Of a DNA stretch of 64,000 bases, positions 41,578 to 53,225 are shown in pieces (within the stretch, counting starts at the first letter, position 1; each line of letters starts with the position of its first letter). The translations under genes and the position numbers were made by a program. This stretch comes from Nematopogon swammerdamellus. Lineage: Eukaryota; Arthropoda; Insecta; Lepidoptera; Adelidae. The notes beneath the pieces were generated by a model. The model did not search any database. It was not told the DNA's origin and worked only from the letters and a program-made list of their open reading frames with translations. The DNA lies in the NCBI GenBank assembly GCA_946902875.1, contig OX336349.1, positions 20,917,891 to 20,981,890 on the forward strand, read 5' to 3'.

Positions 41578-43377
41578 GGGTGTCCCACGACACCTCTCTT
41601 CTTTTTTCTGTATTGGATATAAAATAATAAAATAGAAGCAATTTACAGAAAATATGAAGAAGAAAACAAGAATTTTATTGTAAAATTTTCTATATTTAAC
41701 TTGCCAAGGTTAATTAATTTAGAAATTATAACCTAATCATCACCTATAGCGGATTCTATTGGTCATCATCGCGTCGTTGTTTATGTGGCCCGATGACACA
41801 GTTTTCCTCCGCCAGTGCCACCATCGTACCGGTCCGGCGTCATCTGGAGAAAACTCATTAATATCTACTTACATACAACTTGAGCTCTCAGCCTGTCCTT
41901 TCTTAGTATAGAAGCTATATCGGGTTGGCAGCTGACCACTCCTCTATCATGCTTAGGCATGCTGTAACATGTCCATTTTCATTAATCTCTTACGGGATTT
42001 AACCTGTTGTGCAGGCTTTGCGTCCTTCATTCTACGATAATTTCTTCTCTCTCATTTTTATTGGTTACAATTCAAGATTTTCTTTTTATTTTTCAAATTT
42101 GGAAAAACCAACAGGAATTTACATCTAGAACAACAAGGTAATACAAAATAGAATTGAGTATGTAAAGACCCAGCAACGTTTCTCACGTATTAAATACGTA
42201 AGTAAGAATACAGCTCGAGACATAAACACGAAACAAATAATCAAACAGAAACCTACAAATAACATAAAGACAAACAGACGAAAAGAAATAAAGGAGAGAA
42301 AGAGAGAGAGATAGAAACAGCTGAAAGAGACATACATCACGAAGCTTTCGTAGATTCTGGAAAATCGAAGTTTAAATAATGAAGGTTGTTAAAATAACAC
42401 TGTGGCATTGCCGTGTCGTAGAAATGTGAAGAGACACCAGAGACATGGTCTATATTTTTAACGATGGTTCATTTACAGCTTTGCCTTGTCAAACTCTATT
42501 TCATAGCAGTTCTTTTATCATTATTAGTTAATCTATGAAGCATCCTAAGAATTCAATGTGTGAATGTTCTGTTATTGTTGGTCCAAAAATACTTTCTTCT
42601 CCTCGTATTTATCAATTTCGGCTATTTATGTTGCCCTCTTATCTTAATTTGTTCGATAGCTTGTTTCGATTGTGATTGTGGAGCCGTTCATTGACTCAAC
42701 CATTACTCATCATCATCATTGATACGGAGCTCTGTCATTGTGGTCTCATTTTCCTGATAACTTCTTAATCGGTTACATCAACGTCTGTTAGTTTTATCTG
42801 AATTTCATTCTTGTTTATCTTTCATCAAGTCTTTGCAAGTATATATTTAAATCTTTAGTAGTTGCGATCTTGTCGTCTGGCCGTTCTTAATATTGTCTTT
42901 TATCTACGAGCATAGTTTCTTAAAAATGTAAAGTCAGACTCAATCTACCTTCTTTTCTGGCTCTGAAAATTGTCCAAATAATGGATACAATTTAGTTTCA
43001 CCTCTCTTTAATGACTTAGTTAGAGCGAGATAAAACTAAAATCTTCGTCAGTGTGTGGTTGTCGCCTCAGAAGGTAGCAATATTTTAGCCACAACCTCGA
43101 TCAATCTAGAAACATTTCGGAGACACAATAGGGAATTGTTTTGTTTGTAAACGTTTTATTTACTTGCCTTTCATTGGCTGGGCCATTAGGTTCCCCTCGC
43201 ACGACGACGTGCGAAATTAATTCAGCAAGAGACACGCGTGTGGTTCGTGGATAGGAATAGATGGGATGAGCGGAAACTCACTTTTGCATGTCATCATAAA
43301 TACATCACATTGGCATCACATTGCATTTGGCTATGGAACACTTACATGGTATATTCGGTCCTGATTAAATGAAATCG
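41578..43377. other. Single-copy-like DNA, no gene seen
   Basis: Nearly 1.8 kb without a recognised repeat or coding frame. It could be intron or intergenic DNA. Confidence 0.4.
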
Positions 43378-43832
43378 TTTTTAGAGTTCCGTATCAGCTA
43401 CGGGACCCTATTACTAAGCCTGCGCCGTCTATCTCTGTCTGTCTGTCCGTCCGTCCGTCCGTCCGTCCGTCCGTCTGTCCGTCCCTCCGTCTGTCCGTCC
43501 GTCTGTCTGTCCGAGATAGCTGTATCTCTTGAACCGTAATAGGTAGCCTGTTGAAATTTTCACAGAATATGTGTTAATATGGCCGATATAACAACAAATA
43601 ATAAAAATAATAAAAAGTAAAAAAATCATGGGGGTTCCCGCAGAAGAAACCAAAAAGTGTATGCGCGCGCGCCATCTACCGAATAGAATATGAAGCATTT
43701 TAACTAATCATGAATTTTAACTAATATGAAGCATTTCATAACACGCCATAAATGGTTGAGTGGCGCTAACCATGACATGGCGATACGGAACCCTCGGTGC
43801 GCGATTTCGACTCGCACTTGGCCGGTTTTTTC
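43378..43832 (+). mobile_element. Repeat E, full length, with (CCGT)n
   Basis: TTTTTAGAGTTCCGTATCAG, then a (CCGT)6-type tract, CTTGAACCGTAATAGGTAGC and the closing CTCGCACTTGGCCGGTTTTT. It is very close to the copy at 14291. Confidence 0.85.
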
Positions 43833-44197
43833 TTATACAAACTACGTTCCCAAACCAATATAGAAATAATTAATATTGTAGGTCACCGTCCTCTTCAGTC
43901 ACTTCACGAACATAGCAAATATTTGACATCACCACAACACAAATAAAACAAAACTTAAACAACCTCCACAAAGTGCACAAATATCTATGATTCTACGGAC
44001 CTCTTAAACCTGAGTTGTCGCCCGGCCGCGGCAACACCGAACCTTCCGAGAATAGACTCTGACCACGGAGAAGATAAGACGAAGATTTCTAAGCGAACCG
44101 GGTACGGGGCGCCACCAACTGGGGGAATACGTCACAGAAGTGAGCGTGGCGTTGTATCAGTCGCGTCCACTGAGTGATCGCATTTCGCATCGCACTG
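43833..44197. other. No feature seen
   Basis: AT-rich at first, then GC-rich from 44000. No gene or shared repeat was recognised. Confidence 0.35.
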
Positions 44198-44627
44198 GTC
44201 AGCCTTGGTAGCTCAGCGGTGCGGTCGGTCGACTGTTATTAAGCACACCTGAGCGCGGTCATTACTTGGATGGGTGGCTGCTCGACCGTTAAAGGCTGAA
44301 CGTGGTTCGAATTCCACGTAAAACTGTAGGTCTCTTCTCTTCTTACCTTACTAGGTGCTAGGGTTTATCCCGCCCGTGTTGATACCGGAATTTTATAGCC
44401 GGAAGGTTGGTATTCCGGACGTCTATAAACGAGAACAAATATGATAGTATCGACTTGATAACACCGCACTGCATGAAACGTCGGTCGAAACGGCCATGTA
44501 AATAGTTCGTATTCGTTCCGTCCAGTTCAGTGTAGCCGACATGAAGTGAAGGGAAGCACTGACATGGCACGTAGTTCACCCGGTGTTACGGGCTGACATC
44601 ACGGATGTTGGAGGTGATGTCGCCAAT
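44198..44627 (+). mobile_element. SINE-A with an 80-bp insertion
   Basis: The head has TAGCTCAGCGG, the 5S-like GAGCGCGGTCATTACTTGGA and GGTTCGAATTCC. The body is broken at 44386-44465 by ATTCCGGACGTCTATAAACG-type sequence flanked by GATACC and ACACCGCACTG. The A tail is missing. Confidence 0.82.
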
Positions 44628-44695
44628 CCCTGGACTGATCGCTACACAGCTGCACGTGGAGTTGGATTACGAAACCGTGCCACTGCCACAGATTA

Positions 44696-44973
44696 CTTAA
44701 TAGTTACTTCGTAACAGATAAATCACTCCATAGAAAAAGTTCCGTACCTTCGGCTTTAATAGCCTACTGTTTCACGTCGCCAATCGCTGCGTGCGAAAAT
44801 GTACCTAAACTATCGAGTGTAAAGTGATTAACTGATTATTGCTTTGCAGCTCCGCGCAGAAGCGTGGGCTAGCGTGTAGGTATGCTTCGCGCGGCTGACG
44901 ACTTTCCACTGAATTAGACCGCCGGCCTGGGCGGTAGGTAGCGCGCGCAAGTACATAGAGTGCGTGAGGCCTG
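44696..44973 (+). repeat. Repeat I, copy 2
   Basis: ACTTCGTAACAGATAAATCA, GTTTCACGTCGCCAATCGCT and AGTGCGTGAGGCCTG are shared with the copies at 16817 (inverted) and 47209. Confidence 0.85.
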
Positions 44974-45250
44974 CCACTGCCCGCAATGGCGACGCACGTT
45001 TTACTAGAAATGAGAGCTAGCAACAACTCTCTACACCTATCTTGTGGCTCCGATGCTCAGACACAACGTTATAATGATTGCTCAACGCTATTCCATTTGC
45101 GTTAAACTGTCGAGGCCCAAGAGACCCAGTTACCGCTTCCTCGACTCTAGGAGCTCTTGCAAAACGCTCGTGTTTGGCGTCCCGTGACGCACCCATCCGT
45201 TCTTTCGTGTTCGCTCGCACCTTATCGGTAATAAATAATGCTTTATTTTG

Positions 45251-45480
45251 TTTTTTCTTTAATGCAAACTGACACGGTTGGCTACATCACCTACAACATC
45301 CGTGATGTCAGCCCATAACACCGGGTGAACTTGGTGCCACATCAGTGCTTCCCTTCGGTCGTGCCGGCTACACTGAACTGAACGGAAAACACAAACTATT
45401 TACATTAGCCGTTTCGATCGACCTTTCGCTCAGTGCGGTGGTACCAACCCCGGGCGGGTTAAACCCTACCATCTAGTAGG
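45251..45480 (-). mobile_element. SINE-A/C body, 5'-truncated
   Basis: TTTAATGCAAACTGACACGG to CGGGCGGGTTAAACCCTACC. It abuts a LINE-K fragment on its right. Confidence 0.85.
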
Positions 45481-45675
45481 ACATCTGGAACGCTCTCCTT
45501 CCCTGACCACATACTTCTCTCCGATGTACAGTCTCTGGTCCTTCAAAAGGGGCGTCAGTGGGCAGCTGTCAGGCCAGCATGGCATTCGCAACCGCGCATG
45601 CAACCGAATGTCTATGGGCGTCGTTAGACACCTTATGAGTGGCTCGGCGCCGCACATGTCACGCTTTCGTGCGCT
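45481..45675 (+). pseudogene. LINE-K 3' end fragment
   Basis: The + strand reads IWNALPSLTTYFSPMYSLWS and then FKRGVSGQLSGQHGIRN, the K polyprotein tail, and ends with CGCCGCACATGTCACGC. The body is truncated and partly out of frame. Confidence 0.75.
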
Positions 45676-46147
45676 ATCCACTCACTGTATCCACATGCGC
45701 TAAAATGTGGCTGCCGGTTAATTCCTGTCAACTATATGAGAAATGTCGTTTTAACCGACAGATAACGGTTAGACGAGGCTTAATCGGTCGGTGGTGATGA
45801 AATGGGCATATAATCGGTTCTATTGAACAGTGTGATACTTTCTTACCATAGTAATGCTTTTTAACGCAATGTCACGGTGTATTGTAAGAACGAAAAATTG
45901 TGTTAATGGAACACTTATAAAATAATGATGATAAAACGTTTGAAGAATACGAAACTATGTTAGCATTACTGATTGATATAATTAATTGAAACGACATAAT
46001 GTATGAATGAGCCAAAATAGAAATAGCTAGGAACGTATAGACTTCAAGTAAGTATCAAAAGAAATTCTAACTAATACAGCACAAAATCTGTAAAGACGGA
46101 CGCGCCGCCGCGCCGCCGTGTCGTCTTCGTAATTTCTGTGCTATTTA

Positions 46148-46320
46148 GCTTATAAGTCTACTTAGCAGCTTATAAGTCTACTTAGCAGCTTATAAGTCTA
46201 CTTAGCAGCTTATAAGTCTACTTAGCAGCTTATAAGTCTACTTAGCAGCTTATAAGTCTACTTAGCAGCTTATAAGTCTACTTAGCAGCTTATAAGTCAA
46301 CTTAGCAGCTTGTAACTCGA
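46148..46320. repeat. Tandem array, 20-bp unit, about 8.7 copies
   Basis: The unit CTTAGCAGCTTATAAGTCTA is repeated exactly from 46161 to 46280. The last two units (46281-46320) have one and four changes. Exact identity suggests recent expansion. Confidence 0.97.
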
Positions 46321-46395
46321 GAACTGCTCGATCAATTTAAATTCGGTTATGACCGACGTTTTCTGGCAGAACTATTTATGGTTATAAGATTTTGT

Positions 46396-46461
46396 CAGAC
46401 CGTGGTTCGGATTCCACATAAAACTGTAGGTCCCTTTCCTTCTTACCTTTCCATAAAAAAA
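46396..46461 (+). mobile_element. Minimal SINE-A: B-box region fused to tail
   Basis: GACCGTGGTTCGGATTCCAC, AAAACTGTAGGTCCC and TTCTTACC are directly followed by TTTCCATAAAAAAA. Nearly the whole body is missing. Confidence 0.75.
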
Positions 46462-46469
46462 GGTACTAA

Positions 46470-46694
46470 TCAATTCTTAGCACGTATCTTGTATGGGGAC
46501 CCCCTTAATTTTTTCTTTTTTACTTTTTTTATAATTTGTTGGCATGGTATATCCGCCATAATGACAAATATTCTGTAAAAATTTCAAACGGCTACCTATT
46601 ACGGTTCAAAAAATTCCACAGTAGGACAGACCGACAAACAGACAGACGACGCAGTCTCAGTGAAATAGGCTTCCGTATGGACACGGAACCCTAA
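46470..46694 (-). mobile_element. Repeat E, diverged
   Basis: CTTGTATGGGGACCCCCTTA, GCTACCTATTACGGTTCAAA and ACGGAACCCTAA are reversed repeat E motifs. It follows the minimal SINE-A directly. Confidence 0.7.
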
Positions 46695-46929
46695 GAAGTA
46701 GATATGGAGGTCAATCGTGCCATATTTCATGCTGCAGTGGACGTTTGGCATGTCTCGTGCATACGACTAACACACATAGGCGCAGCTCGCATAAATCGGA
46801 TTGCATGTCGGACTGCATCGGGGCGAGACAAATAGAAATCTGATGCGGTCAGACTCCTGGTCGTGCCATAAATAAACATAACACTCAAGTTTCTTGTAAG
46901 AGCTCCGCACCACGGCTGCAACGCCGCCG

Positions 46930-47130
46930 GCTTTCTTAAGAGCAGGCAGACCGAAGTTTGTCTCGTGATAACATGTTAGGCGTACCTATTTGAACAAAGT
47001 ATCGCTATCTCCGTTCGCCACGCTCACACCCCCGCCAACGCAAGAGAGACAGCTGCAAGCTCCCAGCTGATATACCTACAAATTACGCCAAACTTTGTCT
47101 TTCAGAGCTTATGTTTTGCCGACCCCTAAA
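46930..47130 (+). repeat. Repeat I flank, first direct copy
   Basis: CATGTTAGGCGTACCTATTT, AGTATCGCTATCTCCGTTCG and TTATGTTTTGCCGACCCCTA recur at 47460-47625 with changes. The two copies bracket repeat I copy 3. Confidence 0.7.
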
Positions 47131-47208
47131 CCTTATTAGATTTTTACAATTATTTTTTGTTGTAATAAGTACAGCACCACCGCCGCCGGTTTTCTTAAGA
47201 GAGACCAA

Positions 47209-47458
47209 ACTTCGTAACAGATAAATCACTCCATAGAAAAAGTTCCATACATTTGGCTTTAATATCCTACTGTTTCACGTCGCCAATCGCTGCGTGCGAA
47301 AATGTACCTAAACGATCGAGTGTAAAGTGATTATTGCTTTGCAGCTGCGCGCAGTTGCGTGGGCGAGCGTGTAGGTATGCTTCGCGCGGCTGACGAGTTT
47401 CCACTGAATTAGACCGCCGCCGGCGGCGGCGGAAGTACGTAGAGTGCGTGAGGCCTGA
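47209..47458 (+). repeat. Repeat I, copy 3
   Basis: ACTTCGTAACAGATAAATCA through GTGAAAATGTACC-like sequence (GCGTGCGAAAATGTACCTAA) to AGAGTGCGTGAGGCCTG. Confidence 0.85.
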
Positions 47459-47459
47459 C

Positions 47460-47625
47460 CGAAGTTCGTCTTTCGAAGTTCGAAGACATGTTAGGTACCT
47501 ATTTGAAAAAAGTATCGCTATCTCCATTCGCCAAGCGCACTCCCTGCCCTCAGCTAATATCCCTACAAATTGCGTAAATTTTTTTTTGTGCTTTATGTTT
47601 TCCCGACCCCTGTTTCCATTTGTTC
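47460..47625 (+). repeat. Repeat I flank, second direct copy
   Basis: CATGTTAGGTACCTATTTGA, AGTATCGCTATCTCCATTCG and TTATGTTTTCCCGACCCCTG parallel 46930-47130. Confidence 0.7.
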
Positions 47626-47726
47626 ATTATCTATCAAAATAGTCCTTACCAGCACTCATAAGTTTCTCAATTTGATTGTATTTTGAAGGCCCAATTATTT
47701 ATGATCAGTTAAATTTACAAAATATG

Positions 47727-48102
47727 TTTTTTTAATGTACTCCGGTATTGGTGCCTAAGTCAGAGGGGCCAAAGCACATGCTCCGACCAGCCAATATCAT
47801 ATGCGAGATGGTAGGTGCCATACCGGATACTTCCCTTTGGATTGCTGGCTATACAGGACCAGAGGAGAACACGGCCGATCAACCCAGTCGGCTACAATTT
47901 GAGCTTACCACCTAGAAAGGGGCAAGGGCCTTCCCTAAGTACCTACAGTTTACACCGGTTACGAACGGTGAAGCAGCATGTGTAGGTATGCACGTAAATA
48001 TTTCCGTCAGAAAAACTCATTGGTACACGCCAACGGAATTCTAACCATGTACCTACCTCTCGAAAGAGAAGCCAATGCCCAGACGATTCGGGCACCCGCC
48101 CC
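47727..48102 (-). mobile_element. SINE-B, nearly full length, diverged
   Basis: ATGTACTCCGGTATTGGTGC at the reversed tail and GCCAATGCCCAGACGATTCG at the reversed head. A small internal deletion removes the region around the GGTACCACC core. Confidence 0.85.
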
Positions 48103-49156
48103 ATTTAAAACAAGAATGTTTTTAATATTAACAGGAGGTAACATAATGTTGAAAGAAGTTTAATTTAATGAAGAGATAGAAAAAATTAGAAATAAGTTAT
48201 AGATATTAACTAGAACATTAAACTTAAACAAAAAATGCAGAGATTCTGAAGTTTCTAGTAGTTTATAAAATATTAAATTTTATGCTTTCACAAAAACACG
48301 TTTACTTAAGAGTATATCCCATTTCACTTGTCTCCGAGCTTGTCTCTCTACATGCCGGGGTGTAAATGCCAGAGCACACAATGCCTAAATGCGTGTCAGA
48401 TACCACTTAAACGGGTCGAGCCCAACCGTCATTGTTCCCATTAGCTGGGAATGTTTGCTCAAGATTGTGGCTATCATATACACACATTGAGGTCTCGCTA
48501 AGGTTGAGCTCTGAAGGCTGCGCTGCTCGACGGTGGCGGTGGTTGCGAAGTGATTGTTCTGGCGCTCGCAGCCGCAGCTGTCTTGTGTAATATCCTACTC
48601 GCTAGATTATAGCCCTCTTGCAAAACCATCACATTGTATTCAACAAGTTCACTTACATGCGCCCCGGTTGGTCAATAGCAATCGTATCGGCGCGCGGCAC
48701 CACCATTTTTATTTATTTATAGAAGCACTCACGTAGAAACCGGGGATTTTACAAAATTATTGCGTACACGTACGACCTTGATAATCCGTAGAAATTCACT
48801 CGTGATTCAGTGAGCCTTCGTAATGTGGGCGATATCAATAAAAAAGTGTCTGTGGCAATTGTAGTAAAATGTTCTCTTTTAACAGAAATATTATTACGTC
48901 ATTTTGCTTAAGCTGCAAGAGACAAGACGAAAGTGTGTCTCGAAGCTGCCGGTAGTGGCACGGCGATAACAATGACTGCGTAAAATTATGGAGTACTCCA
49001 CGCCCCGAGGCTTGTGCAAGCTTCGGTGACGTCAGCAGCAGGCTGCAACATTGCTTGGGTGCCTGTGATTGCTAAAACGATGATAGGAACGAAGCACCAT
49101 CAAACACTAAAGGGATCGTTCCTAGAACAGAATAAGATAAGAAAAGAAACGTTATC
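48103..49156 (+). promoter_or_regulatory. 5' region of the gene at 49157
   Basis: No repeat was found in this kilobase. The sequence just upstream of the ATG (CTTATCATGAAG context: ACGTTATCATGAAG) is open to be 5' UTR or the end of an intron. AG-ended pyrimidine stretches are weak, so I cannot tell whether transcription starts here or the exon is spliced to an upstream exon. Confidence 0.3.
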
Positions 49157-50819
49157 ATGAAGATCAAGCACTACCCCGGCAAGGCAGTGATGGAGGACCC
49201 GTGGCTCTCCATCGGTGACCGCACGATGGACCTCGTGTACGCGGCCAACTGGATCGGCGCACGCCATCTCAACAATTACAATGAGCGCGAGGCAGACGAC
49301 GGCGGCGCCGCCGCCGGTGTCAAGGTCGGCACCATCTCCCGCAGCAAGTCCTGCCGCGACATCGGCCGCACCGACCTCTCCGAGTGCAGAGATAACGATA
49401 AGGAGTACTCCATCGACGATAACGAAACGCTCTCCACCTTCAACGACTCTCTCAAGATCTCTCAGCTGGCTAAGTATCAACAGAACATCGAGGAGAAAGC
49501 TCGAGCCAACAACAACCTGATAAGCGGCCAGAACAAACTCAAGCCGAGTCTCAGCTTCAAGGATATGCCGAATGGATACAGACCGTCGACGCTGCGGAGG
49601 ATCAAGAGGCGGAACTACACCGAATGGGACATCGAGCCGCCGAGTACCGGCAAACACGCGCCGCCCGTGCCGCCGCAGCGCCGGGACTCGCTCAAGTATG
49701 CGCACCGGCAGAGAAAGGTCGATTCAAAGAAGAACAATCAGTATTCCCTGCCCGACCCGGGCCCCGTGCCGCCGGACCCGTCCTCCGAGTCCTACTACCA
49801 GTACTACTCGCGCGTCAGCCAGCAGATCAACGACACCGACAACGATAAGTTTAACCAGCTGCGCAAGGACAAGGTCCAGCGCACCGCCGTTCACGGGGAC
49901 GTCAATCTGAACGGACACGCCACAGTCAACGGTGGAGTTTACTACAATCAAGCGAGTCCTTTGGCGACCCTCGATCTTCAGATATCGAAGCCCAGAGCGA
50001 AGGAGGTCGCCCCGGAAAAATCTCGTCAGCGGCACATCCCGGAATCGCTCGAGGCTCCTACGCCGGACGAACCGAAACCTCCTCCGGAATGGTACTCGGA
50101 GCGCACACCGCGACAGCGCCTCGCCGCGGACGGACGCTCGAGCGAATCGAAGCCCAGTTTTCGGTCGAAATCGCTGAGAATCAAAAGCGAAGGACGAGCG
50201 CCGCTGCGGGCGTTTCTCGACGTGGTGCGGCCGGACGCGCGTCACTACGACGCCGTCACCGTCACGCAGCCGAAGCGGACGATCTCGCCTAGCGAGCAAC
50301 TCACGCGCATGCAGTATGAGGCGCTAGCGGCAGTGCGGCCCGCAGCGGCGGCGGCGGTGGCGTCGGCGGGTTGCGCTGATTCATTCGTCAAAGCGGAATC
50401 TGGAAAGGAGTGCGATTATCGGACTACTAACGGCGCAGCCAAGGCCGGTGTTGGCCGCGGCATGCTGTACAACACAGTGCGTGTGCGAAGTGACGACCGG
50501 TACGAACGGTACAACGGCGGTTTCCCCTCGGAGCCGCAGTCCAAGTGCAGTGCGGAGAGTGTCGGCGGGGTGTGCGGCTTCGCGCGGAGCGCCAAGAGCT
50601 CATCCAGCGGCTCCGATTCGGACTTCTCGATCCCGCGGCCGAAGCTGATAGTTCCCGTGCACACGTACGGCATCAGAAAACGCAAGACGGGCAACCTATG
50701 CCAGCGCGACAGCACGGCCGGCAGCATCGATGCCGGTGTCGTCCTGGACGTCAACAGCTTGGAGGAAGATGTCTATGCGGGCGGATCCAACGAGATCTAC
50801 ACAAGAATTCCTGATCCAG
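49157..50819 (+). CDS. Large 5' coding exon of an unidentified, mostly disordered protein
   Basis: The frame opens MKIKHYPGKAVMEDPWLSIG and runs 554 codons plus one base to CCAG before the donor GTAAAT at 50820. The frame beyond it (18 codons) is intron read-through. Base composition is strongly GC-rich, unlike the flanks, as expected for a real exon. The protein is polar and mostly disordered. SRSKSCRDIG lies at 61-70, a Pro-rich APPVPPQRR at 168-176 could bind SH3 domains, PDPGPVPPDP at 199-208, a Tyr-rich YYQYYSRV at 213-220, poly-Ala near 396-400, and a Ser-rich SSSSGSDSDFSIPRPKLIVP at 481-500 before IRKRKTGN. No signal peptide, membrane segment or folded domain is visible. Such N-termini are common in cytoskeletal adaptors and Rho-GEF-type scaffolds, but that is a guess. 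It could also be an alternative first exon of PKG, since it lies on the same strand; nothing in its sequence supports that. Confidence 0.85.
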
Positions 50820-51166
50820 GTAAATACAATATATGTATTACAGCTAGAAAGATATTTTTATGTAGCTTCAAGTAAGAATAGGATATATTTATTTTTCATA
50901 AAATTAGGTTCCACTAGACTAGACATCTAAACTAACAAGAGAAGAGAAAAAAAAAAGGACTGGACCAGCCTATGCTCAATCTAGTGAATAATTCATTAAA
51001 TTCAGCGCTGTATTTTAGTCCAGCCCTACTTACCAACCTTACTAAGTTCTTGTTTGTCTTTCTTGTGTCAATCCCCGCATTTGTGAACCTGAACAGTGGA
51101 ATACCCTATAGGTTAATTATTTATGCCGCGTCGCGGAATCATCCAAAGTATGTTCACTAAGCAGCT
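50820..51166 (+). other. Start of the intron after the 49157 exon
   Basis: AT-rich, no feature beyond the GTAAAT donor. Confidence 0.5.
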
Positions 51167-51238
51167 TTACATACATACATAACTCACGCTTTTGTATCCC
51201 GACAATCAGGGTAAGCAGAGTAATCGGTGTTGTGCTAT
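51167..51238 (-). mobile_element. Repeat D end fragment
   Basis: TACATACATACATAACTCAC, CCCGACAATCAGGGTAAGCA and ATCGGTGTTGTGCT are the reversed end of repeat D. Confidence 0.75.
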
Positions 51239-51239
51239 A

Positions 51240-51482
51240 AGTTCATACATACATACACACATACACGTACATAACGTCAAGCCTGCCTGCCTCCCAGTGG
51301 GGCAGGCAAAGACAACGGACCCAACCCACGCAAACAACCCAACCGCCACGCGCCACGATCCTGCCTGACACACTTTTGCCGCCTCTTCCACTATCATAAT
51401 GTTCTTCATACATGCTCGTCGGTTACGGGTACTACGCACCTGACCCTTTTCGAGCACATGCCCGATCTGGTCCAGGTACACA
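51240..51482. repeat. Repeat M, copy 2
   Basis: A (CATA)n run, CCACGATCCTGCCTGA, CATAATGTTCTTCATACATG and CTCGTCGGTTACGGGTACTA match 38155-38445. Its left edge touches the repeat D fragment. Confidence 0.75.
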
Positions 51483-51725
51483 ATTGTGCATATTGTGATT
51501 ACTCCATTGTTCATCATCACAACAATTGAGTTTGCTATTTTGTAATTAGTTACACCTATTTGCATACTTGCTACTAGCCGCAACATACAGATTTATGTAC
51601 TTACTTACATGATCGTTGCGGTCAACTTGCTCCTGTTGTCACTAGATTTTTTACAACATCTATTTATATTTTCTTGCTCAGGCCTAGAACCGGGAAAAGT
51701 GTTCAAGATTATTTTTTTAATAATT

Positions 51726-51805
51726 ATTTTTATGGTTCCGTATCCGTACGGGACCCTATTACTAACCTTCCGTCGTCCGTCCTTCCGTCTGTGCGTGTCG
51801 AACTC
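51726..51805 (+). mobile_element. Repeat E 5' fragment
   Basis: TTTTTATGGTTCCGTATCCG, GGGACCCTATTACTAA and a CCGTC-rich tract, then unrelated sequence. Confidence 0.7.
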
Positions 51806-52262
51806 GCGTGGAGAGGTTTCCGTACCATTCCGTTTTCCGTGAGAGCTTTAAGACTTACAATTTCCATTCAGATTTTCCTGTAAACTATAAGACAGGACCT
51901 ATATTCCCGTTTTTGTTTTTTTTTTTATTTAGACTAATTACTTTTGGGGGGAATGCTCGATTTTGAAATATTTTCTTTATAATCTATATTAAAATTTGTA
52001 TTCCTTATAAAGAGCCATTTTAATTTGACATGTCATATGCAACATGAATGATACACTAAAAAAAATTACTTTATAATTTGTCCCTAAAATTGACCCCCAA
52101 AATTTAAATTCGTTCATTTACGCTTTACGTCCGTGATTGATTCATCAAACTCTATAATATCTACCAAATTAAACTTTTTTTCATACATTATTTATAACAT
52201 TTGAAAGGCCTTACCACTAAGCTACTGGTGGCCGTCACATTTGATACATTCAATGCCAAATA
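51806..52262. other. No feature seen
   Basis: AT-rich, no shared repeat or gene. Confidence 0.4.
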
Positions 52263-52746
52263 AAAAAAAAAAACGGCCAAGTGCGATTCGGACTCTCGCA
52301 CCGAGGCTTCCTTGCCATCACATTTTGTTGTTTTACTTTAGAGTTTGCACTATAATCATCACACAAACTTTGACGCTTGTATGTATAGTCGTTTTTACGA
52401 TAGAGGAAAAAAATTATAAAAAATAAAAACGTTTCGTGTATAGCCCCCCCTTAATTTTTTACTTTTTCTTTATTTTATTATTTGTTAGGATATCTGCCAT
52501 AGCATGTCAGTCAGTCAGTGTCAGCGTGTAGGTGTCCACTGCTGGACATGCGCCTCTCCAATTTTCTTCCAGTCCTCCCGGCCTTCAGCGGTACGGAATA
52601 CTTGATGTCGTATTCTTTGAAAATTTCAACAGGCTACCTACATATTACTGTTCAAAAGATGCAGCCCTTTAAAGGTAGGACGGACAGACGGACGGACGGA
52701 CAGACGGTGTAACCTTCCGTTACCGTAAGGTGCGGAACCCTAAAAA
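52263..52746 (-). mobile_element. Repeat E, carrying an RTE 3' end
   Basis: ACGGCCAAGTGCGATTCGGA opens and GTAAGGTGCGGAACCCTAAA closes the reversed element, with a CGGA-rich tract near 52680. An RTE 3' end (52504-52608) interrupts it. Confidence 0.78.
52504..52608 (-). mobile_element. RTE 3' end fragment
   Basis: GTCAGTCAGTCAGTGTCAGC, GGTGTCCACTGCTGGACATG and CTTCCAGTCCTCCCGGCCTT are the reverse of the RTE terminus seen at 6541-6638. Confidence 0.8.
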
Positions 52747-53076
52747 TCAAATTACAAGACAATTACTCAGCCAAGGTTTCCATCACAGCGCGCTCACGTG
52801 GTCTTTTTGATTGTAGACCGCTGAACAGAAATAGACCAGAGACTTGAGAGTGCAGATAAGATTTGATGATCTGTCACTGTCTATTCGCTGCACTTGTCTG
52901 AAGTTAGCTACAAGCAATATCCAACCTTGGTTGCTTCCGTATCTGCCACAATGCTATCGCTTACATCAGCGGAGGTAGTGGGCTGGGAATACGGTACCTA
53001 CGCGAGATAAATATCTAGAGGTTTACAAGTACTGTTAATCTATTTCCTATCTGACTTATTACAATTTTAACAGTTT

Positions 53077-53225
53077 TTAGGGTTCCGTACCTCAAAAGAG
53101 GTGTCTGTGTCTATCACAGTCTGTGTCACAGAAAAAAGTTGTTTTGTTTGAGTTTGATAATCGTCTTTCGGCATATATGTTTTCTAACCCCCTAAACAAT
53201 ATCCGATTTTTACAATTTTTTCTTT
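53077..53225 (+). mobile_element. Repeat E-like fragment, other subfamily
   Basis: TTTTTAGGGTTCCGTACCTC and TCACAGTCTGTGTCACAG resemble the repeat E start, without (CTGT)n. Repeat F follows. Confidence 0.5.

Noticed and set aside
49100..50299. Long frames on other strands and frames within 49.1-50.3 kb
   Set aside because: They overlap the 554-codon frame, which has a proper start, a donor and a balanced protein composition. The others are GC-driven shadows rich in Arg, Ala and Val.
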